Origin: JBAZPT01 sp041645535
GTDB taxonomy: Bacteria > Patescibacteriota > Minisyncoccia > Moranbacterales > UBA2206
Assembly (NCBI GenBank): GCA_041645535.1
Contig: JBAZPT010000003.1
Location: 1-64,000 of the forward strand
Direction of reading: 5' to 3'
DNA: 64,000 bases
The stretch's first letter is position 1. Each line of letters opens with the position of its first letter. The notes beneath the pieces are model-generated. The model ran no database searches, was not told the origin of the DNA, and saw nothing but the letters and a program-made list of their open reading frames with translations. Shown one piece after another: positions 8,254 through 14,840 of this stretch. The translations under genes were made by a program, and so were the position numbers.

Positions 8254-9342
8254 TTATTCACTTTGCGGCTTGTCTAATAACGCCGGTTCGATGGTTTTTT
8301 CGCCTTCAGTGATTTTCACCACATCCTTGTCAATTTTGCCCAATTCTTTATAAGCGGAATTAAAGTGGCTCACTGTTGTCCCCAGGCTTCCGCCAACTTT
8401 TTTCATAAAATCCTCAAAGCTCACGATGTGCTTGCCCAGTTTTTCCACATTGGCGCGGATTTCTTTGGCGCTTTCTTCAATCTGCAAGGCGCGCAAGCCT
8501 TGCATAACCGTTTGTAAATACGCTAGAAAAGAAGTCGGCGAAACAATAATGACCTTTTTATCTTTGAAAGCGTATTCGATGAGATCCCGCGTATTGATTT
8601 GCGCCGCGCCGACTTTGTTTACCAAAAGATCATAGTAGATGGCTTCCGACGGAATAAACATAAACGCAAAATCCATCGTCCCCTCCGAAGGTTTTATATA
8701 TTTGGAAGTCTCGTCAATCCTGTTTTTCAGATCTTGTTTGAACATTTTTTCCCAGCGCTCCCGCTCTTCCGCGTCCTTAGCGTTCAAAATCCGCTCATAA
8801 TTTTCGAGCGAAAACTTGGAATCAATTGGGATGATTTTTTTCTGCACAAAAACCACCGCGTCCACAACCACGCCGTCTTTAAACGCGTACTGCATCTGAT
8901 AGGAGTTGGGCGGCAAAACATTTTTAAGCGTCTCTTCCAAAAAGTATTCGCCCAGCACGCCCCGCTGTTTGGGATTTTTCAGAATGTCCTGCAAATTCTG
9001 GAGTTGCGCTGAAAAATTAACCACTTGCTTGTTGGTTTCTTCAAGCTTGGTTAATCCCGCCACCACATCCGCGATTTGCTTGGCTGATTGGCCGGTAATG
9101 CCCTGCACCGTCTTAATAGTGCGGTTGATCTGCTCCTGCGTCGCCCGATGGGTTTCTGAGAGCTTGCCATCAATGGTGCGGCGCAGTTCCCGGTTTTGTT
9201 CCGCCAGCATCGCCAGCCGTTCCATCACTGCCGCCGTTTTTTCGCCATTGCCATCACTATCCATTTTTTTCTTCAAGCCAAAAACCAGCCAGGCCAACGC
9301 CAGTGTTATTAAAACTAAAATGCCAATGAGCGCGTAAAGCAT
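8254..9342 (-). CDS. rmuC: DNA recombination protein RmuC
   Basis: RmuC homologue (362 aa): an N-terminal membrane helix (about 3-22), a coiled coil (about 40-110), then the RmuC nuclease-like domain with the family sequence QRGVLGEYFLEE and the DAVV/IPIDSKF region around 160-180, which carries the PD-(D/E)XK-like acidic and lysine residues. The family limits inversions between inverted repeats in Escherichia coli, which is notable in a genome so rich in inverted repeats. The start is 1 bp from the end of the upstream regulator gene. Confidence 0.92.
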   Translation of the reverse strand: MLYALIGILVLITLALAWLVFGLKKKMDSDGNGEKTAAVMERLAMLAEQNRELRRTIDGKLSETHRATQEQINRTIKTVQGITGQSAKQIADVVAGLTKLEETNKQVVNFSAQLQNLQDILKNPKQRGVLGEYFLEETLKNVLPPNSYQMQYAFKDGVVVDAVVFVQKKIIPIDSKFSLENYERILNAKDAEERERWEKMFKQDLKNRIDETSKYIKPSEGTMDFAFMFIPSEAIYYDLLVNKVGAAQINTRDLIEYAFKDKKVIIVSPTSFLAYLQTVMQGLRALQIEESAKEIRANVEKLGKHIVSFEDFMKKVGGSLGTTVSHFNSAYKELGKIDKDVVKITEGEKTIEPALLDKPQSE

Positions 9343-9343
9343 G

Positions 9344-9943
9344 CTATTTTCTGTTAGCGATAAATTGTTTGAGGCCGGTGATTTTATTGATTATTTCTTC
9401 GTGCGGACCTTCTAAAAATTCCAAAATAAATTTGTCCAGCATATTCAGGCGATATTTGAATTCCTCCATTGTCATCAAGACAAAATCCACTTCTTTTCCG
9501 ATTTCCGCTTCCAGGCTGTTCATCAGATTTTTGAGCTTGGCGCGGCTTACGCTGTCCGCCACTAAAATCATATCCGCTTTGCTTTTCGGATAATTGATGA
9601 AAGCCCCGCTGATGACTGCCAGCTTCACATTGCCGATATTTTTTATTTTATCCATGCTCCCCGACTGCGGATAGATATTGCTTTTGGCGATAAGATTTTT
9701 GAGCTCCGGATAGAAAATAAAATTCTGGTTGAGCGTATAAGTTTTTTTTCCTTTTTTGGCGCGTCCCAGAACAAATTTTATTTTTTTCAAATTTTCCAAT
9801 TCTCTCTTGGTTGCTTTCGGATTGATCATATTTCTTTTGGCAATTTCCTTGAGCGTATATTCCAGTTCTGGATTTTGCAAAAAAAAGCGCAGCAGGCGGG
9901 TTTTTTCTTTTGAGCCGAAAAGGCTGACTAATGTTTCAGACAT
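9344..9943 (-). CDS. Winged-helix regulator with nucleotidyltransferase-like C-domain
   Basis: A 199-residue protein. Residues 1-75 form a winged helix-turn-helix (EYTLKEIAKRNMINPKATKRELENL). Residues 95-185 resemble a minimal nucleotidyltransferase fold in which the usual catalytic GSxxxG...DxD is not intact. Such proteins are frequent and uncharacterised in CPR genomes. It is the first gene of the rmuC operon. A divergent or self-regulatory role is plausible. Confidence 0.7.
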   Translation of the reverse strand: MSETLVSLFGSKEKTRLLRFFLQNPELEYTLKEIAKRNMINPKATKRELENLKKIKFVLGRAKKGKKTYTLNQNFIFYPELKNLIAKSNIYPQSGSMDKIKNIGNVKLAVISGAFINYPKSKADMILVADSVSRAKLKNLMNSLEAEIGKEVDFVLMTMEEFKYRLNMLDKFILEFLEGPHEEIINKITGLKQFIANRK

Positions 9944-10083
9944 TTTTTTGAGTTATTAATGATTAAGGGTTTTAGCCTCCTTTTTCTTATTATAACTCAT
10001 ATTATCAAACAAACAAATAGGCCGTAAATCATCAGAAAGCCTTTGATTTTAGATCAAAGGCTTTCTGTCCCATGTTTTATGCG

Positions 10084-10442
10084 CTATATTTTTATTTTTT
10101 GTACCAGCAATTTCAGCAGATTTTTCACTTCATTCTGGGCTCCAGCCTGATCCTTCGCCTGGGTAAATTTCTGCCACTGCGCCAGAATTTCTTTGTCGTT
10201 CAAATCACGGACGGAATTTTCCAGGTCAAGCCGAGTTTCAAAATCCACTTCCTTTCCGGACTGCAAAACTTTTTCGATAAAGAGATTGGCGAAAGCCAAA
10301 ACCTGGCCGTTGGCTTTTTGCGCCTTAGCCGTATCTTTTACCGCCGCCAATTCACTGCGCGCCTCGTTATATTTCCAGGCGAAAAAAATATTACCCGCTA
10401 GAAGAATAATAATAATTACCGCGATAATTTTTTTCTGTCCAT
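10084..10442 (-). CDS. Small membrane-anchored protein with an apparent frameshift in an A7 run
   Basis: The 88-residue frame 10350-10084 begins with an internal TTG. Upstream the same frame continues open and encodes a clear membrane helix (VIIIILLAGNIFFAW), but no usable start lies in that frame. An ATG at 10442-10440 in the neighbouring frame leads into a run of seven A (plus-strand T7 at 10428-10434). One extra A would join them into a protein of about 119 residues beginning MDRKK. This is most simply a sequencing or assembly slip, or slippage at the homopolymer. The soluble part is helical (coiled-coil-like). No family was recognised. Confidence 0.55.
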
Positions 10443-10464
10443 AAGTTTAATATTTAATAAATAA

Positions 10465-11127
10465 TTATAAGTTGCGAGCTGCACGATTTCTCCTGTCTCT
10501 ATAAAAATTATAGCCCAAAAGAATAATTACAACAACGAGCATTATTGTTTTCCAGTCGAATACTGAAAGCCATCCATATTTTGATTTTAATTCAATGTTT
10601 TTTTGGATTCCTCCCCCAGCCTGAACAGTGATTTCCTCGCTCTGATAAGCCTTGTAGCCGGGCGTTTCGACCTTAAGATAATATTTGCCGGGCGGCACCA
10701 GGAAGGAATATTTGCCAGTGGCATCGGTAACTTGGGGATTTTCCTGCTGAAAACTCCCGGCCGGCCACAGTTCATAATTATTATTTGCCGGATTAAGCCA
10801 AAATAGCGAAGCGGTGGCATCCATAATGCGCAATTCGGAATTCTTAATTTTTTCATACACATACCCCTCCGGATCTACCACGGTGATGAGGCGGATTTCC
10901 TTTTTTCCAATTGTTATGTCTTTGTAATCAAAAACGGTGATGACTTCGTATTCTCCTTCAGCTACCGGAGTTTTAATATCGGCGGTATAAATTCCGTCAT
11001 TGTCCGGATCCGTGTATTCAAATTCAGAAAGCACCAGTTTGGTTTCAATGTTTTCCGGATTATGCGTTTGCGCCAGGGTTTTAACCGGGAAGACGATTGA
11101 CTCAATAGCGTCTTTGAGAGTGCCCTT
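10465..11127 (-). pseudogene. C-terminal fragment of a large carboxypeptidase-regulatory-domain membrane protein
   Basis: The frame is open from 11127 but has no good start (a GTG exists at 11034). It encodes a beta-rich segment, then a carboxypeptidase-regulatory-like repeat (DATGKYSFLVPPGKYYLKV...GYKAYQSEEITV), then one C-terminal membrane helix and a basic tail. The architecture fits the end of a much longer surface protein. The upstream side abuts the GIY-YIG gene and the recombinase array, so the N-terminal part appears lost. Its N-terminal portion is not elsewhere in this window. Confidence 0.6.
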
Positions 11128-11347
11128 TCATGAAAGCTCTTCCAGAACCGGACTTAAGATATTTTTCAAATTTAAACGCTTTATATCTATCCGAAAAACA
11201 AACATGAGCAACTAACTTTACTGGCAACCTGCCCACTGTTGCCGGAACATGTCGGTTATTATGCCTTTCTATTCTCTCTCTTAGGTCTGAAGTGCAACCA
11301 GTGTATGAAGAATTATCTGCGCATAATAAAATATAAACATAATGCAT
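11102..11347 (-). CDS. GIY-YIG domain protein (UvrC-like small nuclease)
   Basis: An 81-residue stand-alone GIY-YIG domain. The start chosen is the ATG at 11347 with a GGAG Shine-Dalgarno, giving MHYVYILLC. The signature YVYIL...YTGCTSDLRERIERHN is clear, as is the conserved KFEKYLKSGSGRAFMK end. The last seven residues (GHSQRRY) depart from the family and are read from the sequence of the truncated neighbour gene, so the gene's natural end seems replaced at the junction near 11125. The family cuts branched or damaged DNA, or is of unknown role. Confidence 0.8.
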   Translation of the reverse strand: MHYVYILLCADNSSYTGCTSDLRERIERHNNRHVPATVGRLPVKLVAHVCFSDRYKAFKFEKYLKSGSGRAFMKGHSQRRY

Positions 11348-11350
11348 AAA

Positions 11351-11452
11351 CTGTTCTCTCCTTCGCGATCTACTTGCGGACATTGTCCGTGCTCCGACGC
11401 TGAAGCTTTGGCGCAAGAGTCCGTAGCTCGCTTCGGCGAGCGAAGGCGGTGT
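11351..11452 (+). other. Orphan recombinase 3' arm at junction 1
   Basis: Read on the plus strand in the frame of the core codons this stretch encodes DAEALAQESVARFGERRRC. It aligns with the end of recombinase 2 (HAEALCAEAVSYDFTKSENW) and so looks like the leftover 3' end of a third recombinase gene. It includes two hairpins (GGACATTGTCC and GCTCGCTTCGGCGAGC) and runs directly into the core GGCGGTGT at 11445-11452. Confidence 0.55.
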
Positions 11453-11557
11453 GCGTTCGAAAAAATTCGAACAGATTTCGCCCAAAATTTGTAGGGCGGG
11501 CGGAATTCCCCCCAAACCCCCCTTCCGCCCGCCTGCGGAAGCGACCCTTTCGGATTG
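11445..11557 (+). repeat. Terminal inverted repeat of module A, left copy
   Basis: A 113-bp repeat whose exact reverse complement is at 12883-12995. It begins with the core GGCGGTGT and encloses a GC-rich hairpin (GGGCGGGC...GCCCGCC). Together the pair brackets the XRE-HD-DUF1653 operon. Read from the core on the plus strand it encodes WRCAFEKIRTDFAQNL then a stop, similar to the tail of recombinase 1. Confidence 0.85.
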
Positions 11558-11593
11558 GACGATTTCAAGTTTTTTTTGGCGGCAAATTCTTTT

Positions 11594-11812
11594 TTAAATT
11601 TCTAAAAATCTAAATCTTGGGATTTTCTTCCCTTCAATTTCTACTATTTCCAAAAACATTTTCAATGGCCTAACCCATAAATCATTATTACCATACAAAG
11701 CGCGATAAACAACTAACTCCTCCAAAGATTCGCTATGTTTTGCAACTCCAATAACTTCATATTGATTTCCTTTGTAATGCTCGTATTTCCCTAATCGTAT
11801 TTTTTCAATCAT
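11594..11812 (-). CDS. DUF1653 family protein
   Basis: A 72-residue DUF1653 protein (GKYEHYKGNQYEVIGVAKHSE...VVYRALYGNNDLWVRP). This small beta-rich family is often placed beside nucleotide- or HD-domain hydrolases, and its function is not known. It is the last gene of the minus-strand cargo operon of module A, 7 bp after the HD gene. Confidence 0.85.
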   Translation of the reverse strand: MIEKIRLGKYEHYKGNQYEVIGVAKHSESLEELVVYRALYGNNDLWVRPLKMFLEIVEIEGKKIPRFRFLEI

Positions 11813-11819
11813 AAATAAT

Positions 11820-12500
11820 TTATTCCAATCCTTTTATCTCTTGTTCTAATTTAGAAAAAAATGTTTTTGAAAAACCAATTCTTTCTTTTGCAATCTCTTT
11901 TGCTTTTTGCGTATATAAATAACTCACAACATGTTTGTCTTTGGTTTCCCAATTTATTTGGGGGCTATGTTTTGTTTTATTCTGAATTCTGCCGTTAATT
12001 TTACCGCATAAATTTTCTTTAGCATATTCTTCTATGTTTGTTTTTCTGTAAATGTGGGCGTTATTTTTTCCAACCCAAACAAAAGCTCTTGCAATCCCGA
12101 TAGCCCCGACAGTTTCAAGTTTATCTGCGTCAAAAACTATTTTTGCTTCCATTGTTTTCGGCTTTTGCTCTGACCTATAACGATGAGAAACGATACAGCT
12201 TAAGATGTGCTCAATTTTATCTTTTGATAAACCCAATTTTATAAGAAATGGTTTTGCTAGTTTTGCGCTTTCAACGGCATGGTCGGTTTTGCCGGAAGAA
12301 TCTTTTCTCTCTTTCGCCCCACCGATGTCATGCAATAAGACCGCAATTTTAATTATATCCAAATCTACCTTTTCTTTTTCAGCTAACTTAATGGCTAAGT
12401 TATAAACTCTCATAACATGTTCAATGTTGTGGGCAGAATCGCTGTCATCAGCTAAATGTTTTTCGGCAAATTTTTTTACTTCCTCAATTTTTTTAGTCAT
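11820..12500 (-). CDS. HD-domain phosphohydrolase
   Basis: A 226-residue HD-domain metal-dependent phosphohydrolase. The metal ligands are visible: H24 in SAHNIEHV, the HD pair in AVLLHDIGG, a downstream H in IVSHRY, and D in VFDADKLE. Homologues of this length act on nucleotides or are uncharacterised. It sits between an XRE regulator (4-bp gap) and DUF1653 within inverted repeats, so it may be cargo with a nucleotide-signalling or defence role. That role is inference. Confidence 0.82.
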   Translation of the reverse strand: MTKKIEEVKKFAEKHLADDSDSAHNIEHVMRVYNLAIKLAEKEKVDLDIIKIAVLLHDIGGAKERKDSSGKTDHAVESAKLAKPFLIKLGLSKDKIEHILSCIVSHRYRSEQKPKTMEAKIVFDADKLETVGAIGIARAFVWVGKNNAHIYRKTNIEEYAKENLCGKINGRIQNKTKHSPQINWETKDKHVVSYLYTQKAKEIAKERIGFSKTFFSKLEQEIKGLE

Positions 12501-12504
12501 AATT

Positions 12505-12720
12505 TTATTTCATTAAATCATCGACACCAATCCCTAAGCCCTTGGCTATTTTCATAACCGTTTGAATTGACGGCTTAGTGATTACATTTGTTTCGATTTT
12601 AGTCAGGGTCGTATAGGGAAGATCAGATTTTCTCGCCAATTCATCCTGCGTCAATCCTTGCTTATTGCGAAGCTGTTTTATCTTATCCCCAATTGTTTCG
12701 TTATTGTTTTGACTTTTCAT
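12505..12720 (-). CDS. XRE-family transcriptional regulator (module A)
   Basis: A 71-residue stand-alone helix-turn-helix protein of the Cro/C1 type (IKQLRNKQGLTQDELARKSDLPYTTLTKIE). It resembles the XRE regulator of module B (18861-19064), with the same ending GVDDL[MI]K. First gene of its operon, so it likely represses its own promoter. The upstream sequence 12721-12755 has repeated AGTAT words that could be its operator. Confidence 0.88.
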   Translation of the reverse strand: MKSQNNNETIGDKIKQLRNKQGLTQDELARKSDLPYTTLTKIETNVITKPSIQTVMKIAKGLGIGVDDLMK

Positions 12721-12798
12721 AGTTTCCTTAGTATGATAGTATTAGTATGGGTGCTTGTCTAACCCTTCATAATTATGATAACAAATAAAATGAAAATA

Positions 12799-12862
12799 GT
12801 CCAATTAAAAATGAGGGAAGCCCGCTTTTGGCCCAAAATGAAGTTCGAGACGATATTTTTTT
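12799..12862. repeat. Broken inverted copies of recombinase-1 flank
   Basis: GGGAAGCCCGCTTTTGGCC (12817-12835) is inverted at 13099-13117, just before recombinase 1. The next stretch (12838-12862, AATGAAGTTCGAGACGATAT) is an inverted near-copy of the recombinase-1 gene at 14489-14515. So the inner end of module A holds a second, decayed copy of recombinase 3'-end sequence. Confidence 0.6.
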
Positions 12863-12882
12863 CAGGTTCTTTGGCAGTTTTT

Positions 12883-12995
12883 CAATCCGAAAGGGTCGCT
12901 TCCGCAGGCGGGCGGAAGGGGGGTTTGGGGGGAATTCCGCCCGCCCTACAAATTTTGGGCGAAATCTGTTCGAATTTTTTCGAACGCACACCGCC
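12883..12995 (-). repeat. Terminal inverted repeat of module A, right copy
   Basis: Exact reverse complement of 11445-11557, ending in the core ACACCGCC (12988-12995). At this core module A meets the arm of recombinase module 1. Confidence 0.85.
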
Positions 12996-13073
12996 AGTTG
13001 GGAAATGTCTTTGTTGGCTCGCCCTCTGCGAGGGCTTGCCAGCCGATTTTAAGCGCAAATTGGAATTTTTTAT
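12988..13073 (-). repeat. Terminal inverted repeat of recombinase module 1, left copy
   Basis: 86 bp starting at the shared core and identical, in reverse complement, to 14514-14599, the last coding part of recombinase 1 up to and including the core. The module is therefore bounded on both sides by the end of its own recombinase gene. Confidence 0.87.
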
Positions 13074-13147
13074 CTTTGCCCCGCTACTGCGGGGCTGGCC
13101 AAAAGCGGGCTTCCCGAATTTTCATTTTTAAATTTTAAGGAGAAACT

Positions 13148-14647
13148 ATGAAATATTTTATCTACACTCGAAAATCAACAGACAGCGAAGAACGACAGGT
13201 TTTAAGTATTGAATCTCAAGTTTCCGAATTAAAAGAATTTGCCGCCAAAGAAAAACTTGAAATCGTTGCCTCGCTTAGCGAGGCAAAAACTGCCAAAGAA
13301 CCTGGCCGAAAAATTTTCGGCGAAATGCTCGATCGGATTGAAAAGGGCGAAGCCCAAGGAATTTTGGCTTGGCATCCGGACAGACTGGCTAGAAATTCAA
13401 TTGACGGAGGCAAAATCATTTATTTGCTGGACACAGGAAAGATTAAAGATTTGAAATTTCCCACATTTTGGTTTGATAGCACGCCGCAAGGAAAATTCAT
13501 GATGAACATTGCCTTTGGCCAAAGCAAGTATTACATCGATAATTTAAGCGAAAATATCAAACGAGGTCATCGGGCAAAACTGCGAAAAGGCATTTGGCCA
13601 AACTTTGCCCCGCTTGGTTATTCCAATAATCCAAAAACAAGGGCGATTGATGTTGATAGCGAGAAAGCACCACTTGTGCGAAAAGCATTTGAACTTTACG
13701 CAACTGGCGAATACACCTTGAAAGCTGTTGCGATAATTTTGGATCAAGCGGGGCTAAGAAGCTACAAAGGCAATGTTCTTTCCGTTTCCTGTGTCCAGCG
13801 ACTTTTACAAAACCCGATTTATTACGGTGTATTTTCTTTCAACGGTGAAATATATGACGGAACGCATGAGCCAATTATTTCCAAGAAACTTTTTGATTCT
13901 GTTCAACAAGTAATGAGCAATCGAGGAAAAAAGAAACGCCAGCGAAAACACGAATTTGCTTTTTCTGGGTTGATGAAGTGCGGAAATTGCGACTGCCTCA
14001 TAACTGCCGAAAAACAAAAAGGACACCACTATTATCGCTGTACCAAGAAAAAGCAACCTTGTGATGAAAAATATTTGCGGGAAGAAAATCTTGTTGAACA
14101 GATGAAAGGAATTATTCAAAAAGTTTCTTTACCCAATGATTGGGCGGAAAACATGCTTGCCGAAATAGACAAAGAACAGGAACAGGCAAAAGCGGAAACG
14201 AAAGTTTTTGTTCAAAATCTCCAAACTCAAAAAGTGGAGATTGAAAACAAAGCCGAAAACCTGCTTGATTTATTTATCGGTGGTAAAGGCATCGAACCTG
14301 AAGAATATCAAGCCAAAAAATCAAAACTGCTTAACGAGAAGCAGGACATTTTGGGAAAGATAAGAGATTTTGAACAAAAAGGAAATAATTGGCTCGAACC
14401 GATGAAAGAAATGATTTTAGCCAGTAGCCAAGCCAAAATTCTTTTGTCGCAAAGCGACAATCAAGAAATCCGAGCATTTCTAAAAAATATCGGCTCGAAC
14501 TTCATTTTGAAAAATAAAAAATTCCAATTTGCGCTTAAAATCGGCTGGCAAGCCCTCGCAGAGGGCGAGCCAACAAAGACATTTCCCAACTGGCGGTGTT
14601 TTTTGATTGATGTTCGAACTTTTTTTGACGAAAATCCTGAAAACTAA
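13148..14647 (+). CDS. Large serine recombinase (recombinase 1)
   Basis: A 499-residue large serine recombinase. The N-terminal resolvase catalytic domain holds the nucleophile S10 in YTRKSTD with partner arginines (EERQVLSIESQ; HPDRLARN). A Recombinase domain follows (about 160-260), then a zinc ribbon with CGNCDCL...CTKKKQPCDEK (about 277-309) and a coiled coil (about 340-400). It has a good Shine-Dalgarno (AAGGAG). The family catalyses site-specific integration, excision or inversion. The reading frame crosses the core at 14592-14599, so its last codons (WRC onward) lie in the neighbouring module's repeat. About half identical to recombinase 2. Confidence 0.9.
   Translation: MKYFIYTRKSTDSEERQVLSIESQVSELKEFAAKEKLEIVASLSEAKTAKEPGRKIFGEMLDRIEKGEAQGILAWHPDRLARNSIDGGKIIYLLDTGKIKDLKFPTFWFDSTPQGKFMMNIAFGQSKYYIDNLSENIKRGHRAKLRKGIWPNFAPLGYSNNPKTRAIDVDSEKAPLVRKAFELYATGEYTLKAVAIILDQAGLRSYKGNVLSVSCVQRLLQNPIYYGVFSFNGEIYDGTHEPIISKKLFDSVQQVMSNRGKKKRQRKHEFAFSGLMKCGNCDCLITAEKQKGHHYYRCTKKKQPCDEKYLREENLVEQMKGIIQKVSLPNDWAENMLAEIDKEQEQAKAETKVFVQNLQTQKVEIENKAENLLDLFIGGKGIEPEEYQAKKSKLLNEKQDILGKIRDFEQKGNNWLEPMKEMILASSQAKILLSQSDNQEIRAFLKNIGSNFILKNKKFQFALKIGWQALAEGEPTKTFPNWRCFLIDVRTFFDENPEN
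14514..14599 (+). repeat. Terminal inverted repeat of recombinase module 1, right copy
   Basis: The 86 bp before and including the core GGCGGTGT (14592-14599), inside the recombinase-1 coding sequence. The reverse complement lies at 12988-13073. It contains the hairpin GCCCTCGCAGAGGGC. Confidence 0.87.
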
Positions 14648-14840
14648 TTTGGACTCCGCCTCCGCTAAAGCTACGGCGGACAGGTCGGCGGGGCAAACTA
14701 TTTTTCTGGGGGAATGGAATTGCCCCGCCTCGGCTTTCTTCCCGCCCGCAGGAGGGGTCTGGGGAGGAATGCGGGCGGGTTTTTGAACCTTTCCTTTTTC
14801 GCTTCCGAATTTCGTGCCAGTTGAAAACTGGCGCGCCACC
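14592..14840 (+). repeat. Terminal inverted repeat of module B, left copy
   Basis: A 249-bp repeat from the core to the stop codon of the OLD gene. Its inverted partner is 19231-19479, also 249 bp. The two match throughout except for two adjacent bases and a 17-bp hairpin that has been exchanged in place (GCCAGTTGAAAACTGGC at 14816-14832 here). The outer 209 bp are identical. The start encodes the tail of recombinase 1. Confidence 0.88.

Noticed and set aside
12775..13131. Open frames of 74-118 codons between module A and recombinase 1
   Set aside because: They read through inverted repeats. The Pro/Gly-rich strings come from the GC-rich hairpin.
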